DNA from: Symsagittifera roscoffensis
Taxonomy: Eukaryota; Xenacoelomorpha; Acoela; Convolutidae
DNA: 64,000 nt
NCBI RefSeq assembly: GCF_963678635.1
Contig: NC_087071.1
Coordinates: 23,884,013-23,948,012, forward strand
Direction: 5' to 3'
The notes under the pieces are model-generated. The model worked only from the letters and a program-made list of their open reading frames with translations, did no database searches and was not told the DNA's origin. Shown here piece by piece: positions 28,317 to 48,000 of this stretch (within the stretch, counting starts at the first letter, position 1; each line of letters starts with the position of its first letter). A program made the position numbers and the translations under genes.

Positions 28317-28334
28317 AGACTTATGGTCGCACCA
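28317..28334 (-). promoter_or_regulatory. Primer-binding site
   Basis: Two bases after the 5' LTR, the element strand reads TGGTGCGACCATAAGTCTCG. This begins with TGG, complementary to a tRNA CCA end, and extends into a sequence whose complement carries a T-loop-like GTTCGAGAC. I cannot assign the tRNA. Confidence 0.7.
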
Positions 28335-28336
28335 GA

Positions 28337-28744
28337 TGAGTTATGACCGAAGTGTAACTCATAGAGTAATTTCGGATAGGGTACACCGTCTGCTCGTCAC
28401 GCTATCTTATTTTCGGCCGGATAGATTCGTGCAACTTCTTAGTCTAATACCGATCCTAATCTTACTCTTATACTATCTAGTCTCAGGTTGTTTAACTAGT
28501 CTCTGCTAGGCTCAATAGATCTAGGGTATACTGGTTTATTGCGGCTGCTGAAGTGCTCGGGAGAGTCCAACTAATTTCTAAGTTAAATTCAAATCTCTCT
28601 GGTGCTGAAATTACAAGTAACTTCAGCACTTACAAATAAGTGGGTTGTTAGTTAGATGGATCATGATTGGTTAATATTAAATACTTTACATTGGTAAAAC
28701 ATTTAATTTATCCAATCATAAAATATAGTTTAGATCAGGTTCCA
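28337..28744 (-). repeat. 5' LTR of the retroelement
   Basis: 408 bp, identical as read to 9893-10300, with the same CCAAT boxes, palindrome and AATAAA (28535-28540 complement). It would drive transcription toward lower coordinates. Confidence 0.93.
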
Positions 28745-28748
28745 CACT
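28745..28748. other. Target-site duplication, right copy (CACT)
   Basis: Matches 9889-9892. The pre-insertion site reads ...CTGAC-CACT-AGTTTAG... Confidence 0.85.
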
Positions 28749-30127
28749 AGTTTAGTTCACATATTCAATGTTCAGCCAATTTACTTGGCAAGTTAACTTC
28801 GTGTCAAGAATAAACATAGGGGTGAAGCATTTGGAGCTGAAAGCCGTAGAAAAAATTGATCTCCCAAAAAACTTCCTTTTGTTGTCTTGAAAAAATGTTA
28901 AACAAGCAGCGAAATAAAAATTAAAAAGCGGTAACAAAGCCTACAATTCTTGAGCAGACACACGTTGCGCCGAAACAAATTTTACTGAGAAAACTCAAAA
29001 AGTTTCTAAGTACCCCTGAAAACACTAAGATAAATTTGTTTGCTCATCGAACCCCTCAAAAAAGGCCTCTAAGCCGATTTATTCTAAGCCGAAACCTTTT
29101 AAGCCTAATAACGAGGGAAAAGACGAAAACTGATATACTGAAATCGGAGCTGGTAAATTTGCAACCAGCACAAAAAAAATAGAACGGGCATGTGAAATGC
29201 AGATATGCTCAAATATTGTAAGTTCCCATTTTTCTGTTCGTTGAAAAAAGTAGAGACGACTAAAGTTTCCGTCATCCCGTAAACAAAGTTATTTCCGGAG
29301 GGCAAGTGTAGTACCCGATTGCAATAAACTTGCTTATCGCAAGGGTAAACATAGAGGCGAAGCGGAGCTTCGCACCACATAAAGCCGAAAATGAAAATTT
29401 TTGAAAAAAAACTAGGTCATATTGATTTTCAAATTGATTTTTTTTCACTCCTTGAGTGAATGTTAAATATATTATCAGTAACGATTGCAAAACATTTTTA
29501 GTCGGCACGGGGTATCTGATTGTTATCATAGGTTCATCTAACGCTCAGTTTTTTAAGTCAACCACTTGAGTAAAATTTGAAAGTATCATGAAACTTTAAC
29601 GAAGAGATATTTCTCCCATTAAACACCTGCTAATAATTTAATTACGGCCACTTTTTTTTCCAAAGTTGGAGGCAAAAACAATTACACGTTTTGATCAAAC
29701 TGGTTTTCCACGGAGATATTGAAAATTGAGATATTAATTATTTAATATAAAAACGCAGATGTTTCTTTATTTTCCCGCTTATTCATAAAGTTCTCGTTAC
29801 TGTATGTTAGTTGAAACGTGATCCATCATTTTTGATTGAGTAGAAAAAATACATACACTTTTCACTTTTCCCTTTTTCCTTTTTGCTTAGACTGGCTTGA
29901 AAATTCTCTGGTGTGTTGTAAGTTATTATAATCCCGCAATTCTTATGAAGTCCTTTTTCAAAAATTGAATTCTCCTTAATTGAATAAAAAAATATGCGAG
30001 AGTAAAATTGCTGAAGCAAAAAGTGTTTCAATTTATTAATTTATTATAGTATCAATTGGATTTAACGCGTATTTTTGTTTAAGCTAAGAAAGTTTAAAAA
30101 AAAACGAAAAACGCTCATTTCGGCTCA
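28749..30127. other. Intergenic/upstream region of the HECTD2-like gene
   Basis: No supported gene. A block at 29285-29385 (CCCGATTGCAATAAACTTGC ... GAGGCGAAGCGGAGCTTCGC) repeats a motif near 3450-3600. The promoter and any 5' UTR of the HECTD2-like gene should lie near 30000-30127, but no core motif is clear. Confidence 0.45.
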
Positions 30128-37031
<6,904 letters not shown>

Positions 37032-39949
37032 ACAGTCAAAATCTAAAATAGTACCAAAGGGGAATTCTTTGGGTCGTCGGGGGTCGAATACCCTAAATTC
37101 GCTTCTAAAACTATCTAAATTTTGCGAAGAAAAAACTCTACCTTAGAAATAATTTGAACTCATAGCTTATACCCCCAACCGAAGTAAATTCTCAGGTGGT
37201 CAAAAATATACATGCAATGTGAACAAAGGCCACGTCACTGGTTTTCATATCAGATATTAAGAAAAAATGCAAAATTACTTTGTTTTCAGCAGCCTCAAGC
37301 TTTATAATCATATAATTTTATCACATAGACTGTAAGAAATGCAAATTTATTTCATAAAAAAAAACTTGATTTCACCAAGTAAATAAGGATTGAAAAAAGT
37401 TTTCTATTTTGTCTGTTACTTTTTGTGTTTGTATCAATATCTGATCATCTTGGGGTATAAGTGAAAGCATCCTTCTGACACGCTTGCAGAGCAATTGTAG
37501 GTATTTCTCTCATAATTGTATTAGTAGCATAAAACTTAGAAAAAAGTTGAGAATGGTAATTGTTGATTTAAAAAAAATAGTTGACTAAATTAAAAAAGTT
37601 TCCTCTGAGCAAGCTGTGCTAAGTTTTCCCGAAAAAGACTACTAAAAAATAACGTGAGAAAAGCGAAAGCAAATTTGGTTAAGCTACTTGAAAATGCGCT
37701 TGAAAGTACAAATCGTTTTATCAATAAAGTTGATAAAAACTGGCTACCATTGCTAGTTTTCAGTTTACGTCAAAAACTCTGCACCATCAAGGTAACAAAC
37801 AAAAATAAAATCAACACTAACTCTTATTGAAATTGTCAACTTGCCAAAGAAAACCGCCACGAAAGATTGAAACTTTGACAAAATCGTTAGATGATATTGA
37901 ATTGCCTATTTTTGTTGAAAAATTTGTTTGGTATGATCCGAAACATTCAGTTATACATAATTTGAAAAAAATGTCATTTTGGCCGATATTGATAAATTAG
38001 TAAGAAAACTGAATTTAGAAGCAGAAGCAACTCTGAATTTATGCTCATCGTGCTTCCGTCGGCTATTTTGTTGACTGTAGTTTTGAGCCTTTCTAGCTTT
38101 TCTAGTTTGTTTAAAATGAAGATGCTTGATATCTTTAGATAATTGGTACTGTTGCAGATGGAAACCTTCCATTTTAGGTACCAACTTTTGTACTCGTTCG
38201 GTCAAAACTGTGTTGTAATTCTTCGAAATGTGAACAGAGTGTAAGCTTTAACTTATGGAACACAAAATTCAGTGTCACAGACTATATACCACAACAATTT
38301 ACTACGATGGGTGCACTCTTGCCCACCTGTTGGGATTCCATAATTAAGGGACAAAGACCCAATTGTATTCGGGGGATCCCATAAAATCAGATCGTTTAGT
38401 TCTCGGGTCTTTTTACTTATTCCGCCGAAAAGTCAATATTTCAACATCTTGACCTGAAATTATTTTGCTTCAATCTGATTGGCTAGCTTTGGCCAATTAA
38501 ATTTCAATACCATCTCAAAGTGTTTTGTTCCCAATTTTAGGTCGAGAAATAAATGAGCCGAATTGGCCTAAAATTAAGAATGTTTGGTAAATTACACAAA
38601 ATTATTTCAAATACGCTCCAGAATTTTACCCAGGTCAAAAAAACACAGAAACCAGTTCCAGAGAAGAAAATGACCACTTCGTATCTGCTCGAAATTCGAC
38701 CTTGTTAGAAGTCGGCTGAAAAATAAAGTGATCGCTTTTGTATTAAGCAAATCAATCACTGCTATGAGTGTTTTGTTTCAGCAATTATACATTGATTTTT
38801 GCAAACCGGCAAAATTATGAAATTTGGGCAGAATAAGTTCGAAGACCCTACTTCTTTCAAAATGCTTTTTGTTTCGACCAAGTTCGAACCTGCAGGTTTT
38901 AGTTCGATCAGTTCTACCTTTAGTTTCCAAAATTTCTATTCCTAAATTCTTAAATTTCCCAATTTTTTCCAGCCAGTTCGAGCACAGTAAATTAATTTTC
39001 GACTAAGTTGGAACACGCAAAATTCAGTTTGTCAGTTTCAATCAAAATTGACTAAGTTCGACCAAGTTTGACCAATGGAGCCTATGGAGTTTCGTGGTTG
39101 TCCTGTATATGATCTTCGAATATGTTGGTCTAGCTAACTGTACACTAACAAAAAATAAATAGTGTTTTGTTTTCAAAGTTGCATCTGCAATACGCTTATG
39201 CAAGCTAAAAAATCGGGCCATAATTCTTCTACTAAAACAGCTCAATTTTTTATAATGAGCGGCTCACGTTGCAAATTTGTGCGACCCATTTTGCGACTTT
39301 GAGCGACTTAAGATTATTGTGGGAGTATGAAAACTCAAGCCGTCGCAGACAATCCTTTTCGGCAAACCATTTCGGTCGCAACAGGAGTCGCAGACCTCGC
39401 ACAGGGTAGAGACGTTAACCATTTTTGCATAATTAAAAAAAATTGCCTGGGGCGCAGAAAAATGGCCATTTCTGTGTTTTATTGAAAATCTACCGCCCTT
39501 TGACTGGCAACAAAAATAGTCGTTGCTAAGTTGACAGCTTTTTAAATATTCCGTAAAGCTACCATGAATTTTTGAATAAAGTTACTTTGAAAAATGAGAA
39601 AAACTAAATTTTTGAAAGAACAATTTGAGGAACAAACTATTTATCTATAAACGCTATTAAGGCGTTGAAAATTGCTTTTGCTTACAATTGAATCATCAAA
39701 ATAACCGTAGATTTCCACAATTGAGCATCGCACTGTTTTTTGTTTTCGGTGACAAGTGTGTTCAGTTCAATTGTTTTGCGTTACGTAGAATGAGTCCCAA
39801 AACATCAAAATCACTTTTTTGAGGAAGTTTAGAGCTTTGAGTTTAGATTCAAAACAAGGCTTGGCGTCGTATAACGAACCAAACAAACATCAGTACCTTT
39901 AAATTTTTCTGAAAGGATTTGAAATATAGATCTCCAAATACGTAATCAA
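37032..39949. other. Intergenic, no gene seen
   Basis: 3' UTR of the HECTD2-like gene at first. A fragment of the hAT-like element (ACCAAAGGGGAATTCTTTGG) lies at 37053-37100. GTTCGACCAAGTTCGA-type phrases at 38840-39070 belong to the TCGA-rich repeat family seen at 43490 and 51895. No supported coding frame. Confidence 0.5.
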
Positions 39950-42500
39950 AAGAAGTTTACTTTTTTGAGATTGTAAGAAGTAGAAATAAAAAATCGCCGA
40001 TCGAAAAAAAGATGTTTTGCCATGTGTTTTTTTTTGGCCAAAATGGAGAGCTCTAAGTAGATCAGATGACTAATTGATTAAAAAAAACAAATCATGTGGC
40101 TCTCCAAAAAACAAGCAAGGGTCAAACATTTGCAAAAGTGCTGAAAAAACCGAAAACCTCAAAGACTCATTCTTGCCTTTTTTGGCAGTTTTATAGTTAG
40201 TTCAGAGGATAGGATGGTTTAAATGGAACGATAATGCAACCGAGTGTGAAAGATTCATATGTGAAAAGAATCATATTAGAATATTAAAAATAGACTCAAA
40301 ATTGTTTTTTTTTTACCATCCTATTATCCACAAAAAATTGATTTCAATATGTCAGTCAAAGTTTCCATGGAGTCTATTTTAAAATATGTTCATTGTCCGC
40401 TGTATTCAATGACAGGCCAAAAAGTCTTCGTTCGAATGATTACTTTGATTTGAAAACTTTTAAAAGCATTTAAGCGTTACCTGCTAAACTAACGATTTCA
40501 TTTTTCTGGTTGTGTTCGGGTTAATTTGCTGCTCATGATTGACCTAAATTTTTTCAGAGGTCTGTACCAGCAATTTCAATTTTTGTTTTGATGATAGTGT
40601 TGTTTGTCGTAGTGGTTGAATTAATGTTTATGGTAAATTTTTCTTATTGATTTTGCTAATAATTGTGGTATTGCTACCCGGGTCGAGATGCTCGATTTAG
40701 GCTTTGACTTTCTCGACCAAACTTGTGCTACTATCATCAAAACTCAAAATTGTTTTTTTTACCATCCTATTATCCACAAAAATTGATTTCAATATGTCAG
40801 TCAAAATGTCCATGGAGTCTATTTTAAAATATGTTCATTGTCCGCTGAATTCAATGACAGGCCAAAAAGTCTTCGTTCGAATGATTACTTTGATTTGAAA
40901 ACTTTTAAAAGCATTTAAGCGTTACCTGCTAAACTAACGATTTCATTTTTCTGGTTGTGTTCGGGTTAATTTGCTGCTCATGATTGACCTAAATTTTTTC
41001 AGAGGTCTGTACCAGCAATTTCAATTTTTGTTTTGATGATAGTGTTGTTTGTCGTAGTGGTTGAATTAATGTTTATGGTAAATTTTTCTTATTGATTTTG
41101 CTAATAATTGTGGTATTGCTACCCGGGTCGAGATGCTCGATTTAGGCTTTGACTTTCTCGACCAAACTTGTGCTACTATCATCAAAACTCAAAATTGTTT
41201 TTTTTTACCATCCTATTATCCACAAAAATTGATTTCAATATGTCAGTCAAAATGTCCATGGAGTCTATTTTAAAATATGTTCATTGTCCGCTGAATTCAA
41301 TGACAGGCCAAAAAGTCTTCGTTCGAATGATTACTTTGATTTGAAAACTTTTAAAAGCATTTAAGCGTTACCTGCTAAACTAACGATTTCATTTTTCTGG
41401 TTGTGTTCGGGTTAATTTGCTGCTCATGATTGACCTAAACTTTTTTAGAGGTCTGTACCAGCAATTTCAATTTTTGTTTTGATGATAGTGTTGTTTGTCG
41501 TAGTGGTTGATTAATGTTTATGGTAAATTTTTGACGTATGTACCAAATTTTGGCTCGTTTCGTTTTGATCGAGACCTTAAAACATGAGAACTTTTTCATA
41601 AGGAAAAAAGAACCAAAAGGGTGTCAGATTTCAGTTTAGTTGTGAAACAACTAAATTTGGTGTCGTAAAATTAACCAAAAAAACTTGTGCTGCTGTTAAG
41701 TTACCTTGTAAGGATTCTAAGTATAGATTTGCAAACTCGCAAATGAAAAAAATTTTGTAAAAGGAAATAAAGAAACATCCTCAGCTCAGACCAAAAAGAG
41801 GTCTGTCAAATGTTTTTTGGCTAAAAAATGAATTTTATGCAGCTTAGATATCCAATTGATAAAAAGAAGAATCATGTGGCTCGCAGAAAAACAAACTTGT
41901 GCCAGGTATCTGCAAAATTGTTAAGAAAACTGAAAGTTTGATTTTTAGCATTTTATAGTTAGTACAGAGGATTGAATGATTTTAAAAGAAGGATAATAGA
42001 TCCCAGTGGCAGCGATTATGTAAAAACATCAAAATTAGAATTTAAAATGAACGAAAATTATTTTAATTCTGTTCAATGTAGCACAGTTAATCGCCTCAAA
42101 AATTGGTGTTAATGTTTCAGCTCAAAATATTTATGCAATCTATATCAAAATTGTTTTTTTTATCCACTGAGTTCATTGATTTGCCATAAATCACTGATTC
42201 GAATGATAACTTTGATTTGAAAGCTTTTTTGCAAGCATTCGCTGCTAAACTTACGATTTCACTTTTCTAGTTGTTCTCGGTTAAATTTAATGTTCAAGTT
42301 TTTTAGAAGCGGTTTGTGGTAGTAATTAAAGTGTTGTTGATAGTGTTGTTTTTCGTAGTGATTGAGTTAATGCTTGCGAAAATAATTTATTGGTATTTTT
42401 GGTAGTAACTGTGGTAATGCTTCCCGGATCGAGGTGCTCAATGTATGTTTCGACTTTCTCGATCAAAATTTGGTATTATTCGACCGTCACAAAAAAACCA
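39950..42500 (+). repeat. Segmental tandem duplication enclosing the 447 bp repeat
   Basis: 39950-40290 and 41740-42050 are diverged copies of the same sequence (both with AATCATGTGGCTC, TTTTATAGTTAGT and AGAGGAT). 42050-42470 is an older diverged copy of the 447 bp repeat unit. The ancestral unit was therefore about 0.9 kb, and only the first copy later had its second half triplicated. Confidence 0.6.
40294..41535 (+). repeat. Three tandem copies of a ~446 bp unit
   Basis: Copies begin at about 40294, 40741 and 41186 (ACTCAAAATTG then a T run then ACCATCCTATTATCCAC) and are nearly identical; the third stops within TTTATGGTAAATTTTT. The short frame at 40704-40898 and its echoes are by-products. 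Confidence 0.88.
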
Positions 42501-43489
42501 CCAAAAAGTGTTCGTTTTCGTTTGACCCAGCTGGGATTTGTTTTGAACTTCTCATCCAGAAACTGATATGTTTCGACTGTGTCAACTGTCTCGGCCGACA
42601 TTTTGTAAAAAAAAAAATTGTTCAACCCGCATAAATATGTTTCGACTTTGTCGACTAAAAATGGGCATTTTTCGACTGTCTCGACTTCCAGTCAAAAATA
42701 CCCATTTTTAATTTAGACGGACAAGCTTAGACGGACAAAATTTGTTCCAAAAATTGTTTGACACATCTCAGATTTGTTCCATTTGGCGTGATTAATAATG
42801 GGATGTGTAATGGTTATCTCAATCCTCTAAATGATTGCAAAAATTTGGCCTTAATAAGTACTTGAATAGCAAAAATAGAAAAATGAAAAGCCTTTTCTTC
42901 TGGTTAAAGAAAAGCTACCCGAGCTCTTCAAAAGTCAGAACAGCAGTTTGCATCAGGACGAAGCTCTGAGTGTAACGCTCTTTATTGATCTCGACTCTCT
43001 CGACTTGTTCGCCTGTATCGGTTAATGGTTCGACCCTGTTTGACCCATGATTTGATTTTGCTCGACTAAAACTAAAGTTTTTCTTAATTTGCGACAAAAA
43101 TTGGACATCGTTTGACTGTTTTGGTCAAAACATGAGTCGAATAAATGAAACCGGTTTTTTTTTCTGAAAAATTTGAAAATAGATTTAAAGTTGTAGATCC
43201 CAGGTGAGTCCTAGAGTTTATCCTTTACATATAATTTATAATAAAATCATGACTGTTGTTTTTCACAACTGTTCCATTTGATTGTTTTTTAGCTTCCTGT
43301 TTTTCTGGTTACAGTTTTATTATTGTCCTAAAAAAATTAGCTGAAGTTTTTGGTTTGGGACCAAATGTAGGTGTGTTTGTCCATATGGCGAGCAATGGTT
43401 CTGGTTTAAGTAATTGCACATAAAAAAACTTTTATGCAGAATTTTCTGCTAATTGAATTTATTTTTTCGAGTTTGCTCGTCTTATGTAT

Positions 43490-43810
43490 TGAACTGTGCT
43501 CAATCTATGCTTTGATTGTGCTATGCCTATCTTTCGTCTGTGCTCAACTTATATTTCGACTGTGCTTGACCTATGTTTTGGCTGTGCTTGACCTATGTTT
43601 CGACTGTTCTCGAAGAACAATGGCTATGTTTCAGTTGTGCTCAATCTATGTTTTGTCTTTCTCGACTTATGTGACGACTGTGCTTGACCTATGTTTCGAC
43701 TGTGCTCGACTATATTTCGACTGTTCTCGACCTATGTTTCCATTGTTCTAGAACCATGTTTCGACTGTGTTCGACCTATAAATCGACTGTGCCTGACCTA
43801 TATTTCGAAA
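43490..43810 (+). repeat. Minisatellite, ~20 bp unit (TTTCGACTGTGCTCGACCTA)
   Basis: More than ten degenerate copies of TTTCGACTGTGCTCGACCTA run head to tail and stop where the dispersed repeat 43808-44235 begins. Related phrases lie at 42445-42700 and, inverted, at 51895-52200. Confidence 0.8.
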
Positions 43811-44235
43811 ATTTGAAATTTTTCATGAAAATCATCCCCCCACACGCCATATAAAGTACAAAAGAATAGATTTCGCTCGTTGTAACAAATCAATTACGGC
43901 ATATAATCTTCTTTCAACCAATTTGGAACGATTTATAAGACGGATTAAATCTCCGCTTACGCGTTAATAGCGCGAATTATATCGCGCGTTAATTGTCCCA
44001 AATTGGTCAAAATGGCCAAAATGGCAATCTTTAAACCCTCATAACTTTACGAAAAATGATCACAGGTGCAATATCTTTTCAAATTTAAGCTCAGGACAAC
44101 AATAGCTTTCGATTGATGTGAAAAAATTCCGTCAAAAATGGCTAGTTAAAAAGTCGAAATTTGTCTGAAGAAAAAAAAACCCACCCCGAGCACAAATATT
44201 CCGTTACTTTCGTATCGAAAGTCGGAACAACAATG
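43808..44235 (-). repeat. Dispersed repeat, inverted partner of 8708-9135
   Basis: Reverse complement of 8708-9135 with only scattered differences. Confidence 0.8.
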
Positions 44236-44836
44236 TGATTTATTGTTTGTGCCAGTGGTTAATGTTGTTTGTGTTGCTGTTTTTGGCCAAGCTTGTGGTA
44301 GTGTTTTCGGTACATTTCATTCATTGAGTTCCATTACTGGAAAACATGCTCGCAATACTGTTTTCGTGCATTTTTCTTCTCTCAAATGTATAGAATTGTA
44401 TGATAAACGAAAATTGTATGACTAGCATTTTTGTCATCCCGAGTAAATAACTGAAGTCCCCGGTGGCTTAAACAGACTGATAATATTCAGAAAAGAAGTT
44501 CTTATAAAAAATCATCAACTTGAACTTTTGTTTCAAATTTCTTTCAAATCATGTTTAGCTTCAATTTATCAATGTCTCATCACTGGTTTGAATACCCTAC
44601 ATAGCCAATAAAACGATTAGTATAATTTTAATTCTAATTCAGGCTTTTTCTAAAAGTTTCTTTTTATTCTGCTCCAATAATGTGGAAAGATGACAGTAAA
44701 GCACATGTTGCATTCTTTGCACGACCACCTAGATAGTTTCTCTTTGATCTCGCTTTTTAAAGCACTGCGAGCCAACGAATCAATTTTTTTGGCCGATTAA
44801 ACTGAACAAAAAGTAAAAACGACCCATAATATCATT
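44236..44836. other. Region downstream of the TMEM86-like gene, nothing recognised
   Basis: Contains one copy of the dispersed motif AAATTGTATGACTAGCATTT (about 44412). No gene. Confidence 0.4.
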
Positions 44837-45087
44837 TCAATCGCGGTGTGTTTTTTCCTCGTTGTCACTGCTACGATCGACTTCTAATTCTACTCTGTTC
44901 ACATTGGTCCACGCTCTGAGGAAACTGGCAAGGTCGGAGGAGAAACTCCTCCCAACTGGAGGATGGCGCAGCTTGTTCCTGTCAATCACCACTAGCGACG
45001 ACTGGGTGAGGAGGAACTGGGCTAAGAAGTATGTGGCCATATGCAGCGCCCACGTGTTCTCCGAGTAGATGATAAATTTATTGGCAG
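44837..45087 (-). CDS. TMEM86: TMEM86-like last exon
   Basis: The acceptor is GTGATTGAATAG ending at 45088, and the stop TGA is at 44839-44837. Entering at this acceptor gives ANKFIIYSENTWALHMATYF, which keeps the family's spacing from the conserved Asp to the last helix. The plus-strand frame at 44862-45068 is its shadow. Confidence 0.75.
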
Positions 45088-48000
45088 CTATTCAATCACA
45101 CCTCTTTTCCAGTTATTATATTTGTATCTTTGATGAAAACTGCTCAATTATATTATTTTACCCAAAAACTATCTCCAATCCAGGGTCGGATCTAGGATTT
45201 TCTCGAGGGGGGGGGGGGGCGGATTTCCAAAAAAACTTCGAAAATTTTGTCGACTTTTTTCTTTATGCCGACCATATTGATTTTTCGAGCTCTTCCACTT
45301 TTTGGAAATTTTTGACCAAAAAACCGCGTTTTTTCGGCGCGCGCTCCCCCCTCAAAATTAGTATATATTAGCGCCAAAGGCGCCTTTAGAAAATTTTTAG
45401 AGTCCATCACCAAAAATGGATTTTGGAAAATAGTACAAAGGGGGGACCCTTTGGGTCGGCAGGGGGTCGAATCCCTGAGGGGGGGGGGGGGCGTCAATCA
45501 TGACGTATTTAGTCAAACTGGAAAAGAGCAGCGTGTGTGAAAAAAGTGTGCATGTATAGTTACTGCCAAATTGTTGGCATCGATAACCTGGAGTAATTTA
45601 AACGGTCAAAAAACGGCTGTTTTATCCAGATTAGAATTTTCGGTATGCTTTTTTACATGCTCGAATGGTTAAAAAATTAATTTCAAGTGTCAAATTGAGT
45701 GTTTTAGTTTAATCAGCTTCGTTTAGGTTTGTAGGCCGAAAAAAGCATTGCCAACAATTTGGCCATAACTATATTTGATATGCCTATTAATGTGTCGGAC
45801 AGGACGTAGAGAAGGATGCCGAATAGTCTCTGTTTGCCTCTATCCTTCTCGTTCTCACTGGTGGCTGTGAGAAGTAACACCAATGCCCTCCACACGCCTG
45901 CATAGAGCACCCCACTGTAGAGATAACAAGCCACTATTACGATGTAGAATGTTGTAATGTCTGAAAAAATCATAATGCTATTTACAATTAAGAAAACCAA
46001 GATAGCCGGTTGGTGTGCAAGTAGCACAAAATGCTCCGACCATGTTCTTAAAAAAGTACATAAAAAGTTTTTACATTTTTTTTTCAAATTAGTGTTTTTT
46101 TTGTGCGTGGTGTGATGAAAAGCTTTTACGAAAACCTTTTTTTTCAATGCAAAACAAGTTTCATGGCTGATTATTGTATAATAAGAGCAGACTCATTATA
46201 GAATGATCAGCTTAATTTACTCGCTCGATTAAACTCAAAAATTTTCAACTGGTTTTTCTCGATACTCGGTCAATCTTTTGAATTTTTTAGTGTCATTGGA
46301 ATCAGGATGAAGGGGTTTTAGAGTGGTAAAAGCTTTTGGCTGAAAAACAAAAGAAGATTGCTCCTTTGGTTTACTCGCTCGAAGTTAGACAAGAATCAAC
46401 TCACTTATTTAAACCGGTTTTTCTCGACACTGATACAAGTTTTTGTAGCAGAGTAACACTAAGTTTTGAAGGCTTAAGTTAGGCTGTTAAAATATGCTAT
46501 TGTAGGCTTGCTTTCTCGCTTTAGCTGCTCAAATTAAGATTAAAAACAAAACAATTTAAACCTGTTTTTCTCAACACTAGGACATTTTTCTGAAAATTAT
46601 TTAATGTCATTCAAATCACGACTGAAACGGCTGTAACATGATATATCACTCGACTTGCTTCAACAATTATTTGTAGAACCTGATCTTGCGTGAACAAAAA
46701 AAAACCTAAAGCACACCCGAATACAAAGTTCCTCCCCATTTTTAATGACTGATAATGACAAAAAAGCTAAACGCATCACAGTGGTGGTCAGTTTAGGGGG
46801 AGGAGTTAGCACGCGCCTCCCCCTTCTTGAATTTGTCACTTTGATCACCAAAATGGATCTCTTTACTTTTTTTCACGCCATCCAAATTTGGTAGAATAAA
46901 TCAAAACACAGCCAACAAACAGTTGAAAAAAAGTCAACGAATGCACAAAGAAGTGATTTTGTACTGATTTTTTGAAAAAAGCTCAATTTTCGATTTTCAA
47001 AGAAAAACAGATGCCCTTAAATCTCTTTGAAAATCTAGAACAAGTTGTGATTGACTATTTTTTTAAACTAACCCAATTTGAGAAAACTGGATCAAGAGAT
47101 AAATGTTTTGTTTCGCTGAAAAACCTCAAAATTAAATTCCACTTTCAAAACTTGATCGTAGTTTTTGCGATCTTCATTTTTTTGCTGTTCAGTAGTGGAG
47201 TATAATTTTTCTTTTTAACAAAGTAATTGATCTGAAAATGAAAAAAAGTCAAAACTCACACAGCGAAAAATTAAATTTGAGCCTGATCATCTGTTAAAAA
47301 TTTTCCGGAAAAAAATAAGTGTCATCGCGACCTATATAAGAGTCTGAACTACGTTCAATGCCACTTAAAAAATTGAAGGCACTTTTGGTATTATAATACA
47401 AAAGCGAATTTATATTTTTCTCGCAGTGATAGGTTGGATTGGCCAAAAGTATTCAAAAAGAACCAATTAATAGCTTTCTCATAGCAACTTTCCCATGTTG
47501 AACAAAAAAAGCTAATCATACAATTCTCAAATCTGGAAAAAGGCTTGTATGTTCAAACAATTTTAAACAAGACCAGTCACACAAAAATACATTAATGATT
47601 CTTTACAATTTTTTCTCAAAATGAAAATTGTTATTTTTTCCTAATTAAAAATTGAATGAGCATAAAAGAACAACCGAGCTTCACTTTAAATTATTGTGTT
47701 TTGTCCGGCACACAAAATTCAGGGATTTTTTGATTCAAGAATATAAGATCATTGAGAATAATGGCAAGGATGAAGTTCCGCTGAAAAAGAGCTATTCTCA
47801 TGCGCGAAGGACCGAATGCTAAAAGCTTCTAAATCATTTTGTGTCAAATGAATTGTCAAAAATTCAAAACTCCTTCAATGTTTTTACTTAGTCATTTTTG
47901 ATAGCCTGACACAATTTTCGTGTATTTGGTCATTTTGAAGAACAGCCATTTATCTTTACGACAAAATCATCTCCTTATTTTTGCTTCGGTCAACCTCTCA

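Larger units (their letters stand above)
27083..28336 (-). other. 5' leader of the retroelement
   Basis: The leader is 1.25 kb long, unusually so. It contains four roughly 110-base diverged repeat units (27170-27600), two identical 25-base hairpins (27600-27624, 27661-27685), a palindrome GAACAAAATTGTTC (27581-27594) and a 77-codon ORF. Such structure suits packaging, dimerisation or internal initiation, which I infer from layout alone. Confidence 0.6.
9893..28744 (-). mobile_element. Complete env-bearing Ty3/gypsy-type LTR retroelement, 18.85 kb
   Basis: Both 408 bp LTRs (9893-10300 and 28337-28744) start TG and end CA, look identical by eye and are flanked by CACT. Domain order in pol is protease, RT, RNase H, integrase with a GPY/F module, which is Ty3/gypsy order. 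In element sense the ORFs are 28248-28015, 27082-26615, gag 26640-23671, pol 23670-18418 (broken at 21159-21157), 17817-17569, 17591-17403, an ATG-less ORF 17397-16261, env-like 16273-13655, and 13658-11859. Typical elements of this class are 5-9 kb, so this one is about twice that size. Identical LTRs point to recent insertion. Two in-frame stops in gag-pol mean this copy either uses readthrough or is defective. Confidence 0.93.

Noticed and set aside
40294-41535. CRISPR-like array
   Set aside because: The units are 446 bp contiguous tandem repeats in an animal genome, not short repeats with unique spacers.
44862-45068. Plus-strand ORF with WRSLFLSITTSDDWVRRNWA
   Set aside because: Looks exon-like, but the minus strand fits the last helix of TMEM86 with matching splice phase.
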